A stretch of DNA of 64,000 nucleotides. Source: Desulfovibrio sp. X2 (GTDB lineage Bacteria; Desulfobacterota; Desulfovibrionia; Desulfovibrionales; Desulfovibrionaceae). A model generated the notes under the pieces. It did no database searches. It saw nothing but the letters and a program-made list of their open reading frames with translations, and was not told the DNA's origin. Shown here piece after piece: positions 35,553-43,328 of this stretch; position 1 is the stretch's first letter; every line of letters starts with the position of its first letter. Both the position numbers and the translations under genes were made by a program. The stretch lies in NCBI RefSeq assembly GCF_000422205.1, contig NZ_ATHV01000064.1:248001-312000 (forward strand), in the 5' to 3' direction.

Positions 35553-37186
35553 GAGAACTCCAGGAAACCCTGCTTCAGCGCCCAGAGCACCAGGGCCTCG
35601 GCCTCCTCGGCCGGGAGCGAAAGCCGCTTTGCCGCGCGCAGCGAAAGCTCCGCCCCCTCCAGGGGCGCGCGGGCCAGGACCAGCAGTCCGTGCAGCCGCT
35701 CCGGCGTCACGACGTGGCTCACGCCCGCGTAGATGAGCGGATGCTCCTGGCCGCGCCAGGCGGCCTCGCCCGAGCGGCTGCGGCGGATCGTCAGGCCCGA
35801 GAGCCCGGAGCGCGTGGGATGCCCGGCAAAGGCGCGGGCGAAGTGCGGCTGCAGGGGGTGTTCGCCCGCGGGATTTCCAGCGGGCTCTTCCCACAGCCGC
35901 TCCCAGAGCGAGAGGTGCCCGCGGACCACGCCGTCCCAGGTAAAGCGTTCCTCGATCCGGGCGCGGGCAGCGGCGCCCATGCGCGCCCTGAGATCCGCGT
36001 CGCACGCGAGCCGCACGAGCCCGTCGGCCAGGGCGGCAACGTCCACGGCCGTACGCTGGGCCAGGAGCAGATGGTACTGGTTGTCCGCCACCAGGCGGGA
36101 GAGGGCGTCCACCCCGGCGGTGTCCGAGGGGCCCACCGTGGGCGCGAGCAGCCCGGTCTCGCCGTGGACCACGATGTCCCGGTAGCCGTCCCAGTCCGAG
36201 GCCAGCACCGGCAGGCCGCTGGCCCCGGCCTCGAGCAGGGTCAGGCCGAAGGTCTCCTGGCAGTTGTCCGAGGGGCTTACGAGCACGTCGGCCGCGGCCA
36301 GGAGCCGCAGCTTGCGGTCCTGTGCGGGCTTCAGCACCACGGAGAGGCGAAGCCCCAGGTTCGCGGCCAGGGCGCGCACGATGCGCACGATCTCGTCGTC
36401 CTCCTCCGCCCACCCCGCCAGGACCAGATGCGCGGCGGCCTGCGCGAGGCCGCTCGCGAAGGCCCGCTGGAAGGCGCGCAGGAGCGGCAGGAGGTCCATC
36501 TTGGAATGATGTTCGAGCCGCCCGAGGGCCAGGAAGACCGTCTCGCCCTCCCCTGCGCCGATCTCGGCGCGGGCCGCGGCGCGCGCCTCGGGCGTGGCAG
36601 GGCGCAGCGCGGAGGCGTCCACGCCGAGGGGGATGAGCTCCAGGCGCGGGTCCGGCAGCCGCGCGGGGTCGAGCCCGAGCCCCCGGCGCAGGTCGTCCAG
36701 CATGGCCCGCACCGTGGCCCGCCCGGCCGTGGAGGTGCAGACGACGGCGTCGCGCGGGCAGACGCCCGGCCAGAAGTGCTGCGCGAAGGCGAGCGGGGTG
36801 TCCGAACGCGACAGCGAATGGATGCCCCCGGTCACGGGGAAGCGCTCGGGCGCGTGCAGGCTGCGCAGCCGCGCAAGGTGCGGCTGGGAGAGCAGGCAGT
36901 CCGAGAGGTGGAAGCAGTGGTAGCGCGTCGTCTGGAGCATTTGCGGGAGCTCCAGGCGGTGCAGCACGGCCACGCGGCCCGAGGCCACGAGGTCCGGGAA
37001 GTCGCGCGAGAGGTCGCGGCGCAGCACCCCGGCCACGGTCTCGCTCGGGGGAAAGAAATGGTAGGCGGCAAAGGGATCGGCCGCGAGCAGGGCCTTCAGG
37101 AAGGCGGCGTTGGCCACCTTGCGGCCCATGACGTCGCCGCCCTCGTAGAACGGATCGAGTGTTCCGAATATCCCGGTTTCGCGCAT
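35549..37186 (-). CDS. Glycosyltransferase family 4 protein with C-terminal extension
   Basis: 545 residues. The GT-B core has FLALGRLEHHSKMDLLPLL and the donor motif VSPSDNCQETFGLTLLEAGA; a C-terminal part of about 110 residues is not typical of GT4 and is Leu/Ala-rich. The N-terminal segment has FHLSDCLLSQPHL and a GIHSLS segment. The ATG at 37186 has no good ribosome site. It is the first gene of the pair. Together they may act on a surface glycan, but no flippase or polymerase genes are nearby. Confidence 0.85.
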   Translation of the reverse strand: MRETGIFGTLDPFYEGGDVMGRKVANAAFLKALLAADPFAAYHFFPPSETVAGVLRRDLSRDFPDLVASGRVAVLHRLELPQMLQTTRYHCFHLSDCLLSQPHLARLRSLHAPERFPVTGGIHSLSRSDTPLAFAQHFWPGVCPRDAVVCTSTAGRATVRAMLDDLRRGLGLDPARLPDPRLELIPLGVDASALRPATPEARAAARAEIGAGEGETVFLALGRLEHHSKMDLLPLLRAFQRAFASGLAQAAAHLVLAGWAEEDDEIVRIVRALAANLGLRLSVVLKPAQDRKLRLLAAADVLVSPSDNCQETFGLTLLEAGASGLPVLASDWDGYRDIVVHGETGLLAPTVGPSDTAGVDALSRLVADNQYHLLLAQRTAVDVAALADGLVRLACDADLRARMGAAARARIEERFTWDGVVRGHLSLWERLWEEPAGNPAGEHPLQPHFARAFAGHPTRSGLSGLTIRRSRSGEAAWRGQEHPLIYAGVSHVVTPERLHGLLVLARAPLEGAELSLRAAKRLSLPAEEAEALVLWALKQGFLEFS

Positions 37187-37349
37187 GGACGGGATAGGAC
37201 ACGAAGCGGCCCTCCCTGTCAATTCGGCGTTTCGGGTCACGGCGGCCGGTCGCGGAACTGGGCAAGCTTTTCCTACCGGCAGCCAGAAGATTGGCAGGAG
37301 ACGGCAGCAATAAATCCTGTTTTTTCGGATAGAAAAGACTTCCACCAAG

Positions 37350-37365
37350 TGGCCCGCCTCTTGCA
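37350..37365 (+). promoter_or_regulatory. Sigma-54-type promoter upstream of the diguanylate cyclase gene
   Basis: TGGCCCGCCTCTTGCA matches TGGCACG-N4-TTGCW with one mismatch, with GG and GC exactly 10 bases apart. The predicted start is about 34 bases upstream of the ATG at 37410. It needs an enhancer-binding activator; none is in the window. Confidence 0.6.
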
Positions 37366-37409
37366 TTGCCCCCAGCGGGAATCCCCCAAGAGACGACAGG
37401 AGACGGGAA

Positions 37410-38882
37410 ATGCAACGTGGCGAACAGCCTGAGCTGATGTGGGGACTCGGCCTGACCGGCCAAGAGGAGAAGATCATCCGTGCCGCGGCCGGAAAGGGCT
37501 TCCCCCTGCGCGTGTGGAACGAGACGGAGATTCCGGGCGGAAACCCCGGCGAGCGTCAGGAGCCTTTCCTGATCTGGATACCGCAGCGCGTGTGGCAGGC
37601 CATGCGGCCCGAGACGCGCGAGTTCTACGAGGGATGGGAAGAGCCGCAGCGCGTGCTCATCCTCGAGGAGGACGCGGACGAGATGGAGTTCGAGCATCTC
37701 GTGAAGCGCGGCTTCCTCACCGCCGTGCGCGCTCCCCTGAGCAAGACGGGCGTGCAGGAGGTGCTGCACCGCGCCAACGAGATCAGGAGCCTGTACGCGG
37801 ACATCTTCCGCATGACCCGCGAGATCTTCCTCGAGCGGGAACTCCTGGCCCGCAAGACCGACCAGCTCCTGTTCCTCAACCAGATCTTGACGCGGGCCAC
37901 TGAATCGCTCGACGCGGGCACCATCCTGGCCAATGCGCGCGAGGACATGAACACCCTCTTCCCGGTCAGCGCCGTGCAGGCCGCCCTGTGGACCACCACC
38001 GAGGGCGACGCCGTGGGCGCGCACCTGCTGCTCTGCCCCCTGTCCAAGGGCGGGAACCGCGAGGCCTGGGTCGAATATTTCCTGGAGAACGCCGCCAAGC
38101 TCGCGGCCACCCCGGTCAAGGACTTCCAGGTGGAGCTCTTGCCCGGCTACCCCGAGGACGGCGAGCTTTCCGCGCCCGAGGCCGGACGGACCATCCTCCT
38201 GCCGTTGCGCTCGGGCTTCGAGTACTTCGGCTGCCTGGCCCTCACCGCGGCCGAGAAGCCGAACCTGGCCAAGGACCAGATCCAGACCGTGCGCGCCGCG
38301 GTCAACCATTTGGCGCTGGCCCTGCGCAACGCCATGATCTACTCCCAGGTCAAGACGCGCGCCGAGTACGACGGCCTGACCCGCATCCACAACCGCTCGA
38401 GCTTCGACGAGCGGCTCCTGGAGGAGCTGAAGCGCCACCAGCGCTACCGCCACCCGCTCTCGCTCCTGCTGCTGGACCTGGACCACTTCAAGTCCATCAA
38501 CGACGACCACGGCCACAAGGCGGGCGACGCGGTGCTGCGCACCATCGGCCGCATCCTCTCGCAGAACCTGCGCGCCACGGACTTCTCCGCCCGCTACGGA
38601 GGCGAGGAGTTCGTCGTGCTCCTGCCCCAGACCAACGAGGACGAGGCCTGGCTCCTGGCCGACCGCCTGCGCGCCGAGATCGCGCGCCAGTCCTTCACCT
38701 TCCAGGGCAAGACCTTCGGCGTGACCACGAGCATCGGCGTGGCCTCCATGAAGCCCGGCGCCCTGGCCAAGGTCCGCGACCTGGTGCAGGAGGCGGACAC
38801 GGCGCTGTACATGGCCAAGTCCGCGGGCCGGAACATGGTCTGCCTCTCCGAGCATTGCGACGGCACCCACGTGCGCCAGTAG
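37410..38882 (+). CDS. GGDEF diguanylate cyclase with GAF-like domain
   Basis: 490 residues. The N-terminal region (about 1-130) looks like a receiver-like fold without a phospho-acceptor, followed by a GAF-like domain (about 165-310) and a GGDEF domain. The catalytic site reads GGEEF at about residue 397, and an RxxD inhibitory site (RATD) lies 5 residues before it, so an active, feedback-inhibited cyclase making c-di-GMP is likely. The ATG at 37410 has AGGAG upstream. A strong terminator follows at 38943. The next gene is ComFB-like. Confidence 0.9.
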   Translation: MQRGEQPELMWGLGLTGQEEKIIRAAAGKGFPLRVWNETEIPGGNPGERQEPFLIWIPQRVWQAMRPETREFYEGWEEPQRVLILEEDADEMEFEHLVKRGFLTAVRAPLSKTGVQEVLHRANEIRSLYADIFRMTREIFLERELLARKTDQLLFLNQILTRATESLDAGTILANAREDMNTLFPVSAVQAALWTTTEGDAVGAHLLLCPLSKGGNREAWVEYFLENAAKLAATPVKDFQVELLPGYPEDGELSAPEAGRTILLPLRSGFEYFGCLALTAAEKPNLAKDQIQTVRAAVNHLALALRNAMIYSQVKTRAEYDGLTRIHNRSSFDERLLEELKRHQRYRHPLSLLLLDLDHFKSINDDHGHKAGDAVLRTIGRILSQNLRATDFSARYGGEEFVVLLPQTNEDEAWLLADRLRAEIARQSFTFQGKTFGVTTSIGVASMKPGALAKVRDLVQEADTALYMAKSAGRNMVCLSEHCDGTHVRQ

Positions 38883-38942
38883 CCGCCCGGCAACCCCGCC
38901 GACGGCCGCCGCGGCGGCGGCCCGGCGAAAGAGACACCCCAG

Positions 38943-38970
38943 GCCCCGGACACTGTCCGGGGCTTTTTTT
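38943..38970 (+). terminator. Rho-independent terminator after the diguanylate cyclase gene
   Basis: 9-bp GC-rich stem (GCCCCGGAC / GTCCGGGGC) with loop ACT and a 7-T run, 60 bases past the stop codon. Confidence 0.92.
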
Positions 38971-38986
38971 CGGCCCGCAGGGCGCA

Positions 38987-39015
38987 TTGTCGGCCTTCGG
39001 GAAATGGGCTAGAAA
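38987..39015 (+). promoter_or_regulatory. Candidate sigma-70 promoter for the ComFB-like gene
   Basis: TTGTCG (38987-38992), 17-base spacer, TAGAAA (39010-39015). It lies just past the terminator at 38943, which supports separate transcription of the ComFB-like gene. Confidence 0.35.
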
Positions 39016-39163
39016 AAACGTAACCGGCTCGCCTCACGGACGAATCGCAGGCCGCTCACAAAAGGCGGCGAAGCGTCCCGGCAGGCCGGGGGAGCCACCT
39101 CCGGCACGCCCGAGGGGAAGCAGCGGCCCGGCGCCGGACCGGGCAAAGGAAGGACGAGCAGAC

Positions 39164-39529
39164 ATGGAAGCCCAGGCCGAAGCGCAAACCAACGCGCAAA
39201 CCGAAGCGCGGATCGAGGCACCCGAGAAATCGCCCGAGGAGCCGACAGCCGACCGGGTACGCGGGGCCCTGCTCGAGGGCATCCGCAACAGGAACGAGCC
39301 CCGCGTCGCGGCCCTGCTGCCCGTCGTGCTGGACGAGTTCCCCGGCTACGAGCCCTCGCCCCTGGAGGTCCAGGACATCTACGCCCTGGCCCTGAACCTT
39401 CTGCCCCCGCGCTACGCGCAGAGCTTCTCCTTCGTCATCCGCGAGGAAGTGAGCGACGACGACATCCGCGAGCAGCTGCGCGCAGCCGCGGAGCGGGTGC
39501 GCACCCACCCGAAGGCCGACCAGTACTGA
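39164..39529 (+). CDS. ComFB-like (late competence) protein
   Basis: 121 residues. The signature VQDIYALALNLLPPRYAQSF (residues about 65-84) is that of the ComFB family. The N-terminal 30 residues are Ala/Glu-rich and low complexity (EAQTNAQTEARIEAPEK). The family includes proteins reported to bind cyclic dinucleotides, so its place next to a diguanylate cyclase is suggestive, but binding residues cannot be assigned from sequence alone. AAGGAAGGA lies upstream of the ATG at 39164. Confidence 0.75.
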   Translation: MEAQAEAQTNAQTEARIEAPEKSPEEPTADRVRGALLEGIRNRNEPRVAALLPVVLDEFPGYEPSPLEVQDIYALALNLLPPRYAQSFSFVIREEVSDDDIREQLRAAAERVRTHPKADQY

Positions 39530-39641
39530 GCCCGCCGCCCTCCCCGGCCGGGCTCCTGCGGGATCGTCAAGGGACGTGCGCTCGCCGCCGCGACGTGCTA
39601 TCATCCATCCTCACGACCCACACCGCAAAGGGAGGCGCTCC

Positions 39642-40580
39642 ATGACCGACACCGCCACGTCCGTCGAACTGTGCATCGTCGGGGCCGGACCGGCCGGAAT
39701 CTCCGCGGCCATCTACGCGGGCCGCGCCGGGATATCCGCCGCGCTCATCGGCTGCACGCCCAAGTTCGCGGGCGACTACGAGATCGACAACTACTTCGGC
39801 TTCCCCGAGACCATCACCGGCCGCGAGCTCGAGGAACGCGGGCTGCGCCAGGCCGCACGCTTCGGCATTGCGGCCGAGTGCCGGCAGGTGCTGAACGTGC
39901 ACGCCCAGGAGAACGGCCGCTTCGAGATCCGCACGGCCGACCGCGCCATCGACGCCTGCGCCCTGATCCTGGCCACGGGCGTGACCCGCGGCCATCCGAA
40001 CATCCCGGGACTTGCGGACTTCGAGGGCAAGGGCGTGTCCTACTGCGTGAGCTGCGACGGCTATTTCGTGCGCGGCAAGCCCGTGGTCGTGGTCGGCGAG
40101 GGCAATTTCGCGGCCAACCAGGCCCTGGACCTGCTGACCTACACCCACCAGGTCACCCTCTGCCTGCACGGCAAGCCCTCGGGCATGGACGCCGGATTCA
40201 CCGAACGCCTGGCCCGCGAGGGGATTTCCGTGGTCGGCCAAGCCGTGGCGAAGCTCGAGGGCGGCTCCGGGCTCGAGCGCGTGGTCCTGAGCGACGGCAC
40301 CGCCCTGCCCGCCTTCGGCCTCTTCGTGGCCATGGGCGAGGCCAGCAGCGGCGACTTCGCCCAGACCCTTGGCCTCGTGCGCGAGGGCAACTTCATCGCC
40401 GTGGACCGCGAGCAGACGACCAACGTGCCTGGCGTCTTCGCCGCGGGCGACTGCACGGGCGGCTTCCTGCAGATCAGCAAGGCCGTGGGCGAAGGGGCGG
40501 TCGCCGCACGCTCGGCCATCGCCTACGTCAAGAAGCAGTGCCGCAAGGACCCGGCCGGGGCCGCGGCCAAGGGTTCTTGA
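39642..40580 (+). CDS. Thioredoxin reductase-like flavoprotein
   Basis: 312 residues. FAD site GAGPAGISAAIYAGRAG, redox-active CVSC (YCVSCDGYF) and FAADGCTGG-type end (FAAGDCTGGFLQ). The NADPH-binding motif reads VVGEGNFAANQAL where the family has GGGxSA; its Glu and Asn changes suggest altered pyridine-nucleotide use. It is a stand-alone reductase, second in this window after 29934. GGGAGG precedes the ATG at 39642. Confidence 0.85.
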   Translation: MTDTATSVELCIVGAGPAGISAAIYAGRAGISAALIGCTPKFAGDYEIDNYFGFPETITGRELEERGLRQAARFGIAAECRQVLNVHAQENGRFEIRTADRAIDACALILATGVTRGHPNIPGLADFEGKGVSYCVSCDGYFVRGKPVVVVGEGNFAANQALDLLTYTHQVTLCLHGKPSGMDAGFTERLAREGISVVGQAVAKLEGGSGLERVVLSDGTALPAFGLFVAMGEASSGDFAQTLGLVREGNFIAVDREQTTNVPGVFAAGDCTGGFLQISKAVGEGAVAARSAIAYVKKQCRKDPAGAAAKGS

Positions 40581-40605
40581 CATGGGCCGCTTCCGGGTAT
40601 AAGTA
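40577..40605 (+). promoter_or_regulatory. Promoter of the tRNA-Met gene, overlapping the upstream stop codon
   Basis: TTGACA (40577-40582) overlaps the stop codon of the flavoprotein gene. A -10 reading TATAAG (40598, spacer 15) or TAAGTA (40600, spacer 17) follows, giving a start about 25 bases before the mature tRNA. Confidence 0.65.
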
Positions 40606-40637
40606 GGCCGACTTCGCATGACATCGGATGGTGTCAT

Positions 40638-40713
40638 GGGCCAATAGCTCAGTTGGCAGAGCCACCGGCTCATAACCGGTTCGTCCCAGGTTCGAATCCT
40701 GGTTGGCCCACCA
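40638..40713 (+). tRNA. tRNA-Met (anticodon CAT)
   Basis: 76-nt cloverleaf with acceptor stem GGGCCAA / TTGGCCC, anticodon loop CTCATAA, T loop TTCGAAT and encoded CCA. CAT tRNAs can be elongator Met or lysidine-modified Ile; the acceptor G1-C72 pair argues against initiator. Elongator Met is the likely call. Confidence 0.9.
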
Positions 40714-40784
40714 CTTGAAAGGGAACGTGTTGAACGCCGCGTCGTTTGAGACTCAGAGCCGGGCCGACAGGGCCGTCAGAATAC

Positions 40785-40833
40785 CGAAGGTGCTTCCCGA
40801 GGGCCATCGCCCCGGCAAGCACCTTCGCATTTT
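40785..40833 (+). terminator. Stem-loop terminator after tRNA-Met
   Basis: 11-bp stem (CGAAGGTGCTT / AAGCACCTTCG) with a 21-base loop containing a small inner stem, followed by CATTTTG. The short T run makes it moderate. The Nif3-like start lies 7 bases further on. Confidence 0.55.
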
Positions 40834-40839
40834 GAAGGG

Positions 40840-41664
40840 ATGATGAAGGCACAGGAAATCATCCGCCGCATCGAACGGTCGGCTCCGCTCCATCTCCAGG
40901 AAGACTGGGACAAGAGCGGGGTACAGATCGCAGGAGACAGGGAGGACGTGCATCGTCTGGCCCTGAGCCTGGACCCCACCCCCGCCTTCGTCACCGCCGC
41001 CCTCGCCTGGGGCGCGGACTTCCTCTTAAGCCACCACCCCCTGACCCTCGCCCCGAGGCTGCCCGCGGCGCACGACTCCTACCGCGAGACGCTGCGCCTC
41101 GTGCTCTGCTCCGGGGCCTGGCTCTACGCCGCCCACACCTCCCTGGACAGCATGACCGGCGGACCGGTGAGCTGGCTGGCGGACGAGCTTTCCCTGCGAA
41201 ACCTCGCGCCGCTCGTGCCCTCTGCGGCCGATCCGGCCGTGGGGCTGGGCTTCGTGGGCGACCTGCCCGAGCCCGAGGACGCGAAAGGCTTCCTTGCCCG
41301 ACTGCAGGGGCTCACGGGGCGCGGCTTCGCCACGCTGTGCGGCCCCGAGGCCGGACGCGACGGGGGAAGCATCCGCCGCGTGGCCTGCTGTCCGGGCTCC
41401 GGGGCCTCGCTCATGGAGCGCGCCGCGGCGGTTCACGCCGACGTCTTCGTGACCGGCGACGTCAAGTACCACCAGGCCCAGGAAGCCCCCCTGCCCGTCG
41501 TGGACGTGGGGCATTTCTGCCTGGAGGAGGAAATGATGCGGCGCCTGTGCGCCGCCATGGCCGACGATCTCGGCGCCCTGGGCGTCGAGGTGCGCTTTTT
41601 CCCGGGCGTCGAGCCGATCAGGCTGCTTTCGGGCGGCCCGCGCGGCGTCCGAAACGGGGACTGA
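40840..41664 (+). CDS. Nif3-like dinuclear metal centre protein
   Basis: 274 residues. The metal ligand signatures are LSHHPLTLAP (N-terminal) and VVDVGHFCLEEEMM (C-terminal). DWDKSGVQIAG near residue 22 is also conserved. Members form hexameric rings and bind two metals; some are called GTP cyclohydrolase I type 2, but the function is unproven in most bacteria. Length fits the short form without the PII-like insert. It starts just past the tRNA-Met terminator and is followed by the zinc-ribbon gene. Confidence 0.88.
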   Translation: MMKAQEIIRRIERSAPLHLQEDWDKSGVQIAGDREDVHRLALSLDPTPAFVTAALAWGADFLLSHHPLTLAPRLPAAHDSYRETLRLVLCSGAWLYAAHTSLDSMTGGPVSWLADELSLRNLAPLVPSAADPAVGLGFVGDLPEPEDAKGFLARLQGLTGRGFATLCGPEAGRDGGSIRRVACCPGSGASLMERAAAVHADVFVTGDVKYHQAQEAPLPVVDVGHFCLEEEMMRRLCAAMADDLGALGVEVRFFPGVEPIRLLSGGPRGVRNGD

Positions 41665-41737
41665 CGCCCCGCAGAACGTTGTTTACCAAGCGTCCACGGG
41701 CCCGAGTCCCGCCGGACGGAAGCGAACGAGGGAGAGC

Positions 41738-42553
41738 ATGTACCAGAAACAGATCGAACAGCTTGTCATCCTCCAGCACATCGACCAGGAGATCCTGGTC
41801 CTCGAAAAGGAGCTGGAGCTGGCGCCCCAGGAGCTCGCCGAGCTCGAGAGCCGCCACCAGGCCGAACTGGACCAGCAGAACCAGGTCCGCGAGAAGATCG
41901 AATTCCTCAAGGCCCAGCAGAAGCGCCTCGGCTCCGAGATCGAAGAGGATTCCCTCAAGATCAAGAAGAGCAAGAACAAGCTGATGATGGCCTCCAACAC
42001 GCGCGAATACCACGCCATGATGCGCGAGATGGACAACATGGAGAAGCTGAACAGGCTTCGCGAGGAAGAGCACGTGACCCTGACCGAGGAGCTGTCCCGG
42101 CAGGAGGAGGCCCTCTCCGACCTGCTCAAGGGCGCGGAAAGCCTCTCCGAGGAGCTGGCGGGCAAGCGCGAGAACCTCGACAAGCGCCTCTCCAAGGCCA
42201 ACGACCAGCTGGCCAAGTTCCAGAAGGACCGCTCCGCGGCGGGCAAGATCATCCCCGCGCCGATCCTGGCCCGCTACGAGTTCATCCGCTCGCGCCTGCG
42301 CACCCCGGTCATCGTGCCCGTGCAGGACGGCATCTGCTCCGGCTGCCACATCTCCATCCCGCCCCAGACCTACAACGAGCTGCAGCGCGGCAAGCAGATC
42401 CACAGCTGCCCCAACTGCCAGCGTCTGATCTACTGGGAGCATCACCTGCCCAAGTCGGCCCTGGAGAAGCTGCCCGGCGCCACCAAGACCGCCGACGTGC
42501 CCGTGCCGGACAACACCCCGATCGCCGCGCCGTCCAAGGTCACGATCGACTAG
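41738..42553 (+). CDS. Coiled-coil protein with C4-type zinc ribbon
   Basis: 271 residues. Residues about 10-170 are a long coiled coil, rich in Glu, Lys and Gln (LEKELELAPQELAELESRH). The C-terminal zinc ribbon has CSGCH (about 205) and CPNCQ (about 228). This CT398-like family is widespread, is often next to Nif3-like genes, and may act as a scaffold; no activity is known. The neighbouring Nif3 pairing fits the usual context. Confidence 0.88.
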   Translation: MYQKQIEQLVILQHIDQEILVLEKELELAPQELAELESRHQAELDQQNQVREKIEFLKAQQKRLGSEIEEDSLKIKKSKNKLMMASNTREYHAMMREMDNMEKLNRLREEEHVTLTEELSRQEEALSDLLKGAESLSEELAGKRENLDKRLSKANDQLAKFQKDRSAAGKIIPAPILARYEFIRSRLRTPVIVPVQDGICSGCHISIPPQTYNELQRGKQIHSCPNCQRLIYWEHHLPKSALEKLPGATKTADVPVPDNTPIAAPSKVTID

Positions 42554-42560
42554 CGTGATG

Positions 42561-42647
42561 TCCGCAAAATACGCAAAGCCGTATTTTGCGGAAGATCGCT
42601 GCGCCGAAAACGTGGTTTTCGGCTTACTCACGCCGCCGTCGGCGGCG
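42561..42647. repeat. Three adjacent perfect hairpins downstream of the zinc-ribbon gene
   Basis: Stem 1 is 13 bp (42561-42573 with 42580-42592). Stem 2 is 9 bp (GCCGAAAAC / GTTTTCGGC, 42603-42623). Stem 3 is 7 bp (CGCCGCC / GGCGGCG, about 42631-42647). The first could serve as a terminator, though without a T run. The rest of 42648-42841 holds no recognised signal and no firm rnpB promoter. Confidence 0.8.
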
Positions 42648-42841
42648 GAACCGTGCATTCGCCCGGTTCATGTGTCGTGTACGACCACTGTGTAGCGTAT
42701 CGACCTTTTTCATGGACGCGACACGGGCACGCTCCCGCCGCCGCGCCGTCCGGCCCGCATCGCGGGGTGCATGGACAGGCGCGCGGCCGGGCGTTACTCT
42801 TTATCAGAGAGCCTCCCGCCTCCGGGCGGGTGCAGATATCT

Positions 42842-43183
42842 GGAGTCGGACGAGCCGCCGCCGCGAACGCGAGTTCGGGGAGGAAAGTCCGGGCTCCGCA
42901 GGGCAGGACGCTGGGCAACTCCCAGGGGGAGCGATCCCCGGAAAGCGCCACAGAAAACAGACCGCCCGGTTCGCCGGGTAAGGGTGAAAAGGTGGGGCAA
43001 GAGCCCACCAGCGGGCGTGGCGACACGTCCGGCTAGGCAAGCCCCGTCCGGAGAAAGGCCAAATAGGAGCGCGCTCGAGGTCGGCCCGACCGAAGCGCTC
43101 GGGTAGGCTGCTCGAGGCGCGGAGCAATCCGCGCCCTAGAGGAATGGCGGCATAGAACAGAACCCGGCTTACGGTCCGGCTCC
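42842..43183 (+). ncRNA. rnpB: RNase P RNA (M1 RNA, class A)
   Basis: About 342 nt. The P1 helix pairs GGAGTCGGAC (5' end) with GTCCGGCTCC (3' end). Universally conserved segments are present: GAGGAAAGTCCGGGCTCC near 42880, ACAGAAAACAGACCGCC near 42946, GGTAAGGGTGAAAAGGTGG, and near the 3' end GGAATGGCGGCATAGAACAG. Tail segments CGGCTTACGG complete P4 and P1. This is the catalytic RNA that matures tRNA 5' ends. Ends are estimated from P1 pairing. A terminator follows. Confidence 0.95.
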
Positions 43184-43192
43184 AGGTTTCGC

Positions 43193-43229
43193 GCGGCGCG
43201 GCGGGCACTGTCCGCCGCGCCGCATTTTT
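43193..43229 (+). terminator. Rho-independent terminator of rnpB
   Basis: 12-bp all-GC stem (GCGGCGCGGCGG / CCGCCGCGCCGC) with a 7-base loop, followed by ATTTTT, 9 bases past the RNA. Confidence 0.9.
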
Positions 43230-43328
43230 CTCCTCTCTCCGTCGGAAAAACACCTGCCGCGCGCAGGGCTCGGCAGGCGAGACATCCCGCGGCTTGACCC
43301 CGGCCGGGGTTTGCCGCATGGTGCGCGC

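Noticed and set aside
34398-38987. Long minus-strand frame joining the first glycosyltransferase to sequence opposite the diguanylate cyclase.
   Set aside because: Only the part from the GTG at 35552 down matches the glycosyltransferase family; the rest is antisense to better-supported genes.
42554-42841. Promoter of rnpB.
   Set aside because: No -35/-10 pair with proper spacing could be chosen; GATATC near 42835 alone is too weak.
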